Of a DNA stretch of 64,000 bases, positions 28,503-35,712 are shown piece after piece; position 1 is the stretch's first letter; the number at the start of each line of letters is the position of its first letter. The notes beneath the pieces are model-generated. The model searched no databases. It had not been told where the DNA came from and saw nothing but the letters and a program-made list of their open reading frames with translations. A program made the position numbers and the translations under genes. The stretch is from Luteococcus sanguinis (GTDB lineage Bacteria; Actinomycetota; Actinomycetes; Propionibacteriales; Propionibacteriaceae). Location of the stretch: contig NZ_BAAAKI010000010.1 in NCBI RefSeq assembly GCF_039527675.1, positions 1-64,000 of the forward strand, written 5' to 3'.

Positions 28503-29231
28503 ATGGACAACGACAGCCCACCGGCTGCGACACCGCAGGACGGCGCCCCAGACGAAGCGGCCGGGCGATCCGCCGCCACCGCGGCGCAGATCGGCGCCCT
28601 GGCCGCCCAGTTCGGGCGCGGCTACGACTCGGTCCAGTGGAAACAGGGCGGCTACCAGGCCGACGACTGGGATTCCGGGCCGAACTACGTCCCCAACCGG
28701 GCCAGGGCCACCCCGGCGCCCCGTGGCCGCACACTGACCGCCGCGATCCTGGCCGCCGTGATGACAGCACTCGTGGTGGTCGGCTCGATGGGCGTGTGGC
28801 GCACCTTCAAAGACAAGACGACGGCCATGGACCTGGGTACCTGCGTCTCATTGTCCAAGAGCGGCGACCAGTGGACGACGGCCCGCGCCGAGTGCGAGTC
28901 CGCTGACCAGGTCACCTACACCATCGTCAGCCGGGTGAATGGGCAGGCCAGCTGCCCCGACCCCTACGCCCCCTTCCTCTACCGCGCAGAGGACGGCACT
29001 GTGACCCGTACCTACTGCCTGATGGAGAACCTCGTCCAGGGCTCCTGTTACGCTCCGGACACCAACAACCAGGTCTCGCGCGTCGCGTGTGACGACCCAA
29101 GGGCTCGCGTGAAGGTCGCCACCCGAGTGGACGGCTACGCCGACGCCAATCGCTGCACCACGGGCGAGCAGGCGGTCATGTTCGGCAACAGCCCGCAGCG
29201 GACCTACTGCTTCACCGAGTCCACCTCCTGA
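28503..29231 (+). CDS. Hypothetical single-pass membrane protein with Cys-rich outer domain
   Basis: 242 residues. A charged cytoplasmic N-terminus (about 75 residues, Gly/Ala/Asp-rich) leads to one transmembrane helix (LTAAILAAVMTALVVVGSMG, about 77-98). The roughly 140-residue extracytoplasmic part holds eight cysteines (GTCVS, AECES, SCPDPY, TYCLM, GSCYA, VACDD, RCTTG, TYCFT), probably disulfide-bonded. The layout resembles the LppU/SCO3897-type actinobacterial family but I do not recognise a function. ATG chosen for GGGAGGT upstream; an out-of-frame ATG lies between. TerC follows. Confidence 0.75.
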   Translation: MDNDSPPAATPQDGAPDEAAGRSAATAAQIGALAAQFGRGYDSVQWKQGGYQADDWDSGPNYVPNRARATPAPRGRTLTAAILAAVMTALVVVGSMGVWRTFKDKTTAMDLGTCVSLSKSGDQWTTARAECESADQVTYTIVSRVNGQASCPDPYAPFLYRAEDGTVTRTYCLMENLVQGSCYAPDTNNQVSRVACDDPRARVKVATRVDGYADANRCTTGEQAVMFGNSPQRTYCFTESTS

Positions 29232-29312
29232 CACGCGTCGGGACCTCTTCCCCTGGGACTGCAGCCGCTGGACGATTCGTCTGGATCTTGACCTGCGTGG
29301 GAAACTCTTCTG

Positions 29313-29412
29313 CGGAGGGGAGTACTCCCACAACGCGCAGGTCGTCATCCCGGCTCTCACAGCCCGGCCGCGCTCCCGGTCGTCACGGACGAACGGGCGG
29401 AGAAGACCTCTG
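29313..29412 (+). promoter_or_regulatory. yybP-ykoY manganese riboswitch
   Basis: The leader of the TerC gene contains the hallmark GGGGAGTA (29317-29324) near the 5' side, a GGTCGTCA segment repeated twice inside, and GGAGAAGACCTCTGG at the 3' side, like the conserved GCAAGACCU ending. CGGAGG (29313-29318) can pair with CCTCTG (29407-29412) to close helix P1. The next 32 bases would be the expression platform, holding GAAAGG and the ATG. Association with TerC-type Mn2+ exporters is the classic context, so Mn2+ should switch expression on. Confidence 0.72.
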
Positions 29413-29444
29413 GCCCACTGCCGTCCGAAAGGTGCCCCCCGCAC

Positions 29445-30422
29445 ATGAACGTGCACTACTACACCTGGCTCATCACCATCGCGGTGATGACAGCCGTGCT
29501 GTTGTTCGACATCTTGGTGATCGGACGCAAACCACACGAACCGTCGATGAAGGAATGCACCATCTTCGTCAGCATCTACATTGCGCTGGCTATTTTCTTC
29601 GGCATCGGCGTCACCCACTTCTCGGGAGCGCAGTACGGCAAGGAGTTCTTCGCCGGCTGGTTGACCGAGTACAGCCTCAGCCTCGACAACCTGTTCATCT
29701 TCATCATCATCATGACCAAGATGAAGGTGCCCCGTCAGCTGCAGCAGTTCGCCCTGCTCGTCGGCATCATCCTGGCGCTGGTGTTCCGGGGCATCTTCAT
29801 CGCACTGGGCAAGTCCATGATCGAGGCCGCCGCCTGGGTCTTCTTCCTCTTCGGCGCCTACCTGCTCTACACGGCGCTGGACCTGGTAAAGGACTACTTC
29901 GAACACGACCACGACGACGAGGCCACCGAGAACCTCCTGATCCGCTGGGTCAAGCGAACCCTCCCGTTCACCGACGACTGGCAGGGCGCCAAGAGCACCA
30001 TCAAGATCGATGGCAAGCGCTTCTTCACCCCGATGTTCCTGGTGATCGTCGCCCTCGGCTCCACCGACGTGTTGTTCGCCCTCGACTCCATTCCGGCGAT
30101 CTACGGCCTCACCAATGAGGCGTACTTGGTCTTCACCGCGAATGTCTTCGCCCTGATGGGCCTGCGGCAGCTGTACTTCCTCATCGGCGGGCTGCTGAAC
30201 AAGCTCGTCTACCTACCGATCGGCCTGTCGATCATCCTGGGCTTCATCGGCGTGAAGCTCGTGCTGCACGCCGCGCATCACTACCACTGGGTGGGCGACT
30301 GGGCGGAGATCGGTATTGAGGTGAGCCTCGGCGTGATCATCACCACGCTGCTGACCACCACGGTGGCGAGCCTGCTCAAGACCCGCAACATGCCCGCGGA
30401 CGAGATCGAGACCATGCACTAG
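29445..30422 (+). CDS. TerC/Alx-family integral membrane protein, probable Mn2+ exporter
   Basis: 325 residues with about nine membrane segments. TerC marks are the acidic intramembrane motifs LLFDILVIGRKPHEPS (start), EYSLSLDNLFIFIIIM and ALGSTDVLFALDSIPAIYGL. Homologues (Alx, MntP-like TerC) export Mn2+ or metallate exported enzymes. A cytoplasmic His/Asp loop (EHDHDDEATE, about 150) could bind metal. The yybP-ykoY riboswitch upstream supports manganese control. It ends five bases from convergent uvrB. Confidence 0.9.
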   Translation: MNVHYYTWLITIAVMTAVLLFDILVIGRKPHEPSMKECTIFVSIYIALAIFFGIGVTHFSGAQYGKEFFAGWLTEYSLSLDNLFIFIIIMTKMKVPRQLQQFALLVGIILALVFRGIFIALGKSMIEAAAWVFFLFGAYLLYTALDLVKDYFEHDHDDEATENLLIRWVKRTLPFTDDWQGAKSTIKIDGKRFFTPMFLVIVALGSTDVLFALDSIPAIYGLTNEAYLVFTANVFALMGLRQLYFLIGGLLNKLVYLPIGLSIILGFIGVKLVLHAAHHYHWVGDWAEIGIEVSLGVIITTLLTTTVASLLKTRNMPADEIETMH

Positions 30423-30427
30423 GGGCC

Positions 30428-32521
30428 CTACTTGTTGGCCTCGATCATCTGGCGCAGTTCCTTCTTCAGGTCGCCCAGCTCGTCGCGCAGCCGCGCCGCC
30501 AGCTCGAACTGAAGCTCGGCGGCCGCGGCGTGCATCTGCTCGGTGAGTTCCTGCACCAGATCAGCCAGCTCGCTGGCGGCCATCGCGGAGGTGTCCAGAC
30601 CACGGGCCTTGTCGAGGTTCGTCGGCACCGGGGAGACCGGCTTGCGGCCCTTGGGCTGTGCCTTGCTCACCAGCTCCTGGGTGTCGGCTTCCTCGCGCGC
30701 GAGCATGTCGGTGATGTCGGCGATCTTCTTGCGCAAGGGCTGCGGGTCGATGCCGTGCTCGGTGTTGTAGGCGATCTGCAGATCCCGGCGACGGTTCGTC
30801 TCGTCGATCGCCTTCTCCATCGACGGCGTGATCTTGTCGGCGTACATGTGCACTTGGCCGCCGACATTTCGTGCAGCACGCCCGATCGTCTGGATCAGTG
30901 ACCGGTCAGAGCGCAGGAAGCCCTCCTTGTCCGCGTCCAGGATGGCGACCAAGGAGACCTCCGGGAGGTCGAGACCCTCGCGCAGCAGGTTGATGCCGAC
31001 GAGCACGTCGTACTCCCCCATCCGCAGCTCCCGCAACAGCTCCACGCGGCGCAGGGTGTCCACCTCTGAGTGCAGGTAGCGGGTGCGCACCCCGTTTTCC
31101 ATCAGGTAGTCGGTCAGGTCCTCGGCCATCTTCTTGGTCAGCGTGGTGACCAGCACGCGCTCGTCGCGCTCCACCCGCAGCCGAATCTCGCCCATCAGGT
31201 CGTCGATCTGGCCCTTGGTGGGCTTGACCACGACCTCCGGGTCGACCAGACCGGTCGGACGGATGATCTGCTCGACGAAGCCATCGGAGCGGGCCATCTC
31301 GTAGTTGCCCGGCGTCGCGGACAGGTAGACGGTCTGGCCGATCCGCTCCACGAACTCCTCGAATCGCAGCGGACGGTTGTCCATCGCGCTGGGTAGCCGG
31401 AAGCCGTGGTCGACGAGCGTGCGCTTGCGGGACATGTCCCCCTCGTACATGCCGCCGATCTGGGGGACGGTGACGTGCGACTCGTCGATCACCAGCAGGA
31501 AGTCGGACGGAAAGAAGTCCAGCAGGGTGTTCGGGGCGGTGCCGGGGGCACGTCCGTCGATGTGGCGCGAGTAGTTCTCGATGCCCGAACAGGAGCCGAT
31601 CTGGCGCATCATCTCGATGTCGTAACTGGTGCGCATCCGCAGCCGCTGGGCCTCCAGCAACTTGTTCTGCTTCTCCAGTTCCGCGAGGCGCTCGCCCAGC
31701 TCTGCCTCGATCGTGCCGATTGCCCTCTCCATCCGCTGCGGACCAGCGACATAGTGGGTGGCCGGGAAGATGTAGATCTCGTCGTCATTGCTGACAATCT
31801 CACCGGTCAGCGGGTGCAGCGTGGTGAGCTGCTCGATCTCGTCGCCGAAGAACTCGATCCGGACGGCATTCTCCTCATACATCGGGTAGACCTCGAGGGT
31901 GTCCCCGCGCACCCGGAAAGTTCCCCGGGTACCAGCCAGGTCATTGCGGGCGTACTGGATCTCGACCAGCCGGCGCAGCACAGCCTCCCGCTCGACCTCC
32001 TCGCCGACCTTCAGCTTCACCATCCGCTCCACGTACTCCTGCGGGGTGCCAAGACCATAGATGGCGCTGACGGTGGCCACCACCACGACGTCGCGCCGAG
32101 TCAGCAGCGAGGCGGTCGCGGAGTGGCGCAGCCGCTCCACCTCCTCATTGAGCGAGGAGTCCTTCTCGATGTAGGTGTCCGTCTGCGGGACATAGGCCTC
32201 TGGTTGGTAATAGTCGTAGTAGCTGACGAAGTACTCCACAGCATTGTCGGGGAAGAACTCCCGCAACTCCGTGGCGAACTGGGCGGCCAGCGTCTTGTTG
32301 GGCTGCATCACCAGAACGGGGCGCTGAACTCGCTCGGCCAGCCACGCCACAGTGGCGGTCTTGCCGGTACCGGTGGCGCCCAGCAGGACGACGTCCTGCT
32401 CGCCGGCCTTGATCCGTCGCTCCAGCTCGTCAATGGCTTGGGGCTGGTCACCGCCGGGCGAAAAGTCCGCCTTCATGGTGAGCGGGGCGACGACGCGCTG
32501 GAGTTCCTCGACTGCTCGCAT
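30428..32521 (-). CDS. uvrB: Excinuclease ABC subunit B
   Basis: Helicase-like subunit that verifies damage and loads UvrC. 697 residues. Walker A LLGATGTGKTATVAWLAERV (about 44), beta-hairpin region YYDYYQPEAYVPQTDTYIEK, DEAD-like DESH (about 340), helicase C-terminal motifs (GRAARN), and the C-terminal UVR motif ELQFELAARLRDELGDLKKE that contacts UvrC. ATG at 32521 lies seven bases after a TAGCCT -10, so the mRNA is likely leaderless, again with a damage box. Confidence 0.95.
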   Translation of the reverse strand: MRAVEELQRVVAPLTMKADFSPGGDQPQAIDELERRIKAGEQDVVLLGATGTGKTATVAWLAERVQRPVLVMQPNKTLAAQFATELREFFPDNAVEYFVSYYDYYQPEAYVPQTDTYIEKDSSLNEEVERLRHSATASLLTRRDVVVVATVSAIYGLGTPQEYVERMVKLKVGEEVEREAVLRRLVEIQYARNDLAGTRGTFRVRGDTLEVYPMYEENAVRIEFFGDEIEQLTTLHPLTGEIVSNDDEIYIFPATHYVAGPQRMERAIGTIEAELGERLAELEKQNKLLEAQRLRMRTSYDIEMMRQIGSCSGIENYSRHIDGRAPGTAPNTLLDFFPSDFLLVIDESHVTVPQIGGMYEGDMSRKRTLVDHGFRLPSAMDNRPLRFEEFVERIGQTVYLSATPGNYEMARSDGFVEQIIRPTGLVDPEVVVKPTKGQIDDLMGEIRLRVERDERVLVTTLTKKMAEDLTDYLMENGVRTRYLHSEVDTLRRVELLRELRMGEYDVLVGINLLREGLDLPEVSLVAILDADKEGFLRSDRSLIQTIGRAARNVGGQVHMYADKITPSMEKAIDETNRRRDLQIAYNTEHGIDPQPLRKKIADITDMLAREEADTQELVSKAQPKGRKPVSPVPTNLDKARGLDTSAMAASELADLVQELTEQMHAAAAELQFELAARLRDELGDLKKELRQMIEANK

Positions 32522-32528
32522 GACTTCG

Positions 32529-32551
32529 AGGCTACAAGCCGGGTGTGACAG
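32529..32551 (-). promoter_or_regulatory. RecA-independent (PafBC-type) damage promoter of uvrB, leaderless
   Basis: Minus strand: CTGTCA (32546-32551), 11 bases, TAGCCT (32529-32534), seven bases, ATG of uvrB. One mismatch to TTGTCR; spacing identical to uvrA, uvrC and polA. Confidence 0.6.
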
Positions 32552-32587
32552 ATTCGTCCTGTGATGGTCTGGGCAGTTTCGAACAGG

Positions 32588-33211
32588 TCAACAGCCGCAG
32601 CCGTCCCCCATGCCACCGCGGAGCCGGAGCAGTTCGTGCCATACCGCGTGCACGCGTTCGCGCAGCTGCTCCAGCGTCCCATCATTGCGGACGACGAAGT
32701 CCGCGAGCGCCAGCCGCTGTTCCCGGGAGACCTGCGCGCTCATCCGCGCTCGCGCCTCGGCCTCCGACAGCCCATTGCGGGCCATCAACCGGGCCAGTTG
32801 GGCGTCCGGGCCGACATCGACGACCACCACGACGTCGAAGCTCTTCGCGGCACCGATCTCGACCAGCAGCGGGATCATCGACACCACGATCGCGTAGGGG
32901 TCGAGCACCTGTGACTCGATCTGGTTGCGGGCCGCGAGCACCAAAGGGTGGATGATCGCGTTCAGGTCGGCCCGGGCGCCATCATCGCCGAAGACGATCG
33001 CACCCAGCCTGGGGCGGTCCAGGAATCCGTCGGCGCCCAGCACCTCGGGCCCGAAGCGATCCACCACCTGTTGCAGCCCCGGCGTGCCCGGCGCGACGAC
33101 ATCGCGGGCCAGCTGGTCGGAGTCGATCACCAGCGCCCCGAGCCGCGCCATCTCGTCGCCGACCGCGCTCTTGCCCGAGGCGATGCCCCCGGTCAGTCCG
33201 ACCCTGATCAT
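32588..33211 (-). CDS. coaE: Dephospho-CoA kinase
   Basis: Last step of coenzyme A synthesis, phosphorylating the ribose 3'-hydroxyl. 207 residues from the ATG at 33211; P-loop LTGGIASGKSAVGDEMARLG, DSDQLARDVV and a C-terminal lid region follow the family. GGGGGCAGGA precedes this ATG. An in-frame GTG at 33244 lies nine bases from a TAGGGT -10 (33254-33259), so a slightly longer form is possible. It sits between rpsA and uvrB on the same strand, as in many actinobacteria. Confidence 0.9.
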   Translation of the reverse strand: MIRVGLTGGIASGKSAVGDEMARLGALVIDSDQLARDVVAPGTPGLQQVVDRFGPEVLGADGFLDRPRLGAIVFGDDGARADLNAIIHPLVLAARNQIESQVLDPYAIVVSMIPLLVEIGAAKSFDVVVVVDVGPDAQLARLMARNGLSEAEARARMSAQVSREQRLALADFVVRNDGTLEQLRERVHAVWHELLRLRGGMGDGCGC

Positions 33212-33282
33212 TCCTGCCCCCTCGCCACCGGGCTCCCTCGCCACACTGCCCCAACCCTATGGCCTTCCCCAGAACGGCACGA

Positions 33283-33311
33283 GGCCCCGACCGTGAAGAA
33301 CGGTCGGGGCC
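33283..33311 (-). terminator. Terminator hairpin after rpsA
   Basis: A perfect 11-base-pair stem (33283-33293 with 33301-33311), 7-base loop, 36 bases past the rpsA stop. A moderately T-containing stretch follows on the minus strand. It separates rpsA from coaE. Confidence 0.72.
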
Positions 33312-33346
33312 CCATGGGGTCTTGCTCAAAGGTGAGGCTGGGCTGC

Positions 33347-34804
33347 TCAGGCGTTGCCGGAGAGCTTGTCGCGCAGGGCCTGCAGGGCCTCGTCGGAGGC
33401 CAAGGAGCCCTCCGGCGCCTCGGCCGGAGCGGCCGAGCTGTAGGAAGCGGAGCTGGTGGCCTCGGTGGCGGCGGCCGCATCGGCCGTCTCCGCGTCGGCA
33501 ACCTGACGCTTGTGCGCCTCCCAGCGGGACTGGGCCTCGGCGTACTGCTGCTCCCAGGCGCGCTGCTGGTCCTCGTAGCCGGGCTTCCACTCGTTGGACT
33601 CCGGATCGAAGCCCTCGGGGTAGATGTAGTTGCCCTGCTCGTCGTAGCTGGCGGTCATGCCGTACAGCGAGGGGTCGAAGTCGTCCGCAGCGGTGTCGAC
33701 ACCCTCGTTGGCCTGCTTGAGGGACAGCGAGATGCGGCGACGCTCGAGGTCGATGTCGATGATCTTGACCATGACCTCGTCGTTGACCGCGACGACCTGC
33801 TCGGGGATCTCGACGTGACGCTCGGCCAGCTCCGAGACGTGGACCAGGCCCTCGATGCCCTCTTCCACGCGCACGAACGCGCCGAAGGGGACGAGCTTGG
33901 TGACCTTGCCCGGCACAATCTGACCGATCTGGTGCATGCGGGCGAAGGTCTGCCACGGGTCCTCCTGCGTCGCCTTCAGCGACAGGGAGACGCGCTCGCG
34001 GTCCATGTCGACGTCCAGCACCTCGACCGTGACCGGCGTACCGACCTCCACGACCTCGGAGGGGTGGTCGATGTGCTTCCAGGACAGCTCGGAGACGTGC
34101 ACGAGGCCGTCCACGCCGCCCAGATCGACGAAGGCACCGAAGTTGACGATGCTCGAGACGACACCCTTGCGGATCTGGCCCTTCTGCAGCTGCGTGAGGA
34201 AGTTCTGGCGAACCTCACTCTGCGTCTGCTCCAGCCAGGCGCGACGCGACAGGACCACGTTGTTGCGGTTCTTGTCGAGCTCGATGATCTTGGCCTCGAG
34301 CTCCATGCCCACGTACGGCTGCAGGTCGCGGACACGACGCATCTCGACGAGGGAGGCGGGCAGGAAGCCACGCAGGCCGATGTCGACGATGAGGCCGCCC
34401 TTGACGACCTCGATGACGGAGCCGGTGACGACGCCGTCCTCTTCCTTGATCTTCTCGATCGTGCCCCAAGCGCGCTCGTACTGTGCGCGCTTCTTGGACA
34501 GGATCAGACGACCTTCCTTGTCCTCCTTGGTCTGGACCAGGGCCTCGATCTCATCGCCGACGCTGACGACCTCGAAGGGGTCGACGTCGTGCTTGATGGA
34601 GAGTTCCTTGGAGGGGATGACACCCTCGGTCTTGTAACCGATGTCGAGCAGGACCTCGTCCCGGTCGACCTTGACGACGGTGCCGGTGACGATGTCGCCG
34701 TCGTTGAAGTACTTGATGGTGGCGTCGATCGCAGCCAGGAAGGCTTCGGGCGAGCCGAGGTCGTCGAATGCGACCTGAGGTGCGGCCTCAGTGCTGGAGG
34801 TCAT
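33347..34804 (-). CDS. rpsA: 30S ribosomal protein S1
   Basis: 485 residues with four S1/OB-fold repeats (starting near residues 35, 120, 206 and 291), the actinobacterial form rather than the six-repeat E. coli form. Typical repeat marks are GFLPASLVEMRRVRDL, FGAFVDLGGVDGLVHVSELS and FGAFVRVEEGIEGLVHVSEL. The C-terminal ~100 residues are acidic and Ala/Ser-rich, probably disordered. GGAG nine bases before the ATG. Transcribed alone from a clear promoter with a roughly 145-base leader. Confidence 0.95.
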   Translation of the reverse strand: MTSSTEAAPQVAFDDLGSPEAFLAAIDATIKYFNDGDIVTGTVVKVDRDEVLLDIGYKTEGVIPSKELSIKHDVDPFEVVSVGDEIEALVQTKEDKEGRLILSKKRAQYERAWGTIEKIKEEDGVVTGSVIEVVKGGLIVDIGLRGFLPASLVEMRRVRDLQPYVGMELEAKIIELDKNRNNVVLSRRAWLEQTQSEVRQNFLTQLQKGQIRKGVVSSIVNFGAFVDLGGVDGLVHVSELSWKHIDHPSEVVEVGTPVTVEVLDVDMDRERVSLSLKATQEDPWQTFARMHQIGQIVPGKVTKLVPFGAFVRVEEGIEGLVHVSELAERHVEIPEQVVAVNDEVMVKIIDIDLERRRISLSLKQANEGVDTAADDFDPSLYGMTASYDEQGNYIYPEGFDPESNEWKPGYEDQQRAWEQQYAEAQSRWEAHKRQVADAETADAAAATEATSSASYSSAAPAEAPEGSLASDEALQALRDKLSGNA

Positions 34805-34956
34805 GTAGTAGGGCTCCGATTTGGATGTGGTGTGTCGTGGGCGCGCTGGAGCCCGCCGCAAGAGCCAGAATTGGTCCAAGGGTTCACCCCGGGACGACCA
34901 ACCATCACGAGCGCAACCTGCTCCGTCCGAGGATGCGCAGGCCACAGCGCCCCAAC

Positions 34957-34985
34957 AGCCTATCTTTTGGCCTGCTGAAGGGCAA
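34957..34985 (-). promoter_or_regulatory. rpsA promoter
   Basis: Minus strand: TTGCCC (34980-34985), 17 bases, TAGGCT (34957-34962). One of the few promoters here with both hexamers at standard spacing. The leader to the rpsA ATG is about 145 bases, long enough for autoregulation, though no specific structure was identified in it. Confidence 0.65.
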
Positions 34986-35097
34986 TCCGAGTTCCGAGCC
35001 CGGACGACCGATCGCCAGTTGGGCTCGACTGAGTTACCGACGGCGCGGGGTCGACGGTGCATGACACAAATCAGGGCCTGTTGTTGCCATGGGACCA

Positions 35098-35527
35098 ATG
35101 AACACCCCACGAAAGGCCTCGGCGGCCATCACGGCCCTGCTGATGCTGGTCTTCGCCGTCCTTGCGTGGCGTTAGTTGCGACGATCGGACGAGCTGTCGC
35201 CCGAGCCCGTGCCAGCGACACATAGCGCCCAACCCACGACCACCAGCAGCCCGTCGCCGGCCCCGAGCAGCTCCATCTCCGGCACCGGCACCGCATCCCC
35301 GACAACTGGTTGACGAGCCCGACGAACTCGACGAACTCGACGAGCGCCAGCAAGCCGAGCGCTGTCTCAGCTCCACCATCCCCATCAGACCAACTCGTTT
35401 CGCGGTGCCGCGCATCGACCTCAGCACGCAGGTGCTCAACGTGGAGGTGGCCGCCGACGGCACCGTCGGCACCCCACCCATGAATGACAACACGCTGGTC
35501 TCCTGGTTCGACGCGGGGCGACCGTGA
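35098..35527 (+). pseudogene. Broken class E/F-type sortase gene
   Basis: From the ATG at 35098 the frame encodes a short signal anchor (ITALLMLVFAVLAWR) and is then stopped by TAG at 35173-35175. In the same frame a Pro/Ser/Thr-rich linker continues (PATHSAQPTTTSSPSPAPSS) to a TGA at 35311. A neighbouring frame then gives RPTRFAVPRIDLSTQV and ADGTVGTPP followed by LVSWFDAGRP, the start of a sortase catalytic domain, before another stop. The His, Cys and Arg catalytic region is missing. Internal stop, frameshift and 3' truncation together mark a dead gene. A 9-bp GAACTCGAC repeat lies near the frameshift. Confidence 0.6.
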
Positions 35528-35666
35528 TGATCAACAATGACGGCGAGCCCGCAGGGTGAAGGTGATCTGCCGGGACTGGCAGCCAAAGGCCCGCATCTGG
35601 AATTCCCGCGTCATCTTCGGCTTCGAGCCGCTGGCCGGCCGACACCACGGGACGACCACAAATATT

Positions 35667-35677
35667 TGGTCGGACCA
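35667..35677. promoter_or_regulatory. GntR/LldR-type operator palindrome
   Basis: A perfect 11-base palindrome, TGGTCGGACCA, centred 41 bases before the ATG of the D-lactate-dehydrogenase-like gene. It fits the TNGTNNNACNA pattern of FCD-type GntR regulators such as LldR. No regulator gene is adjacent. The bases between the sortase remnant and this site (35528-35666) hold nothing recognisable. Confidence 0.5.
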
Positions 35678-35712
35678 TTGTGCGCCGCGGCCGTCAGGGC
35701 TTGACTGGTGCC

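Noticed and set aside
32522..32590. Possible LexA box near uvrB (TTCGAAC at 32576)
   Set aside because: Only one half-site is present; no GTTCG at the required spacing, and it lies farther from the start than the damage-type box.
34805..35097. Small gene in the rpsA leader region
   Set aside because: Short frames on both strands lack ribosome-binding sites and similarity; the region is better explained by the rpsA promoter and leader.
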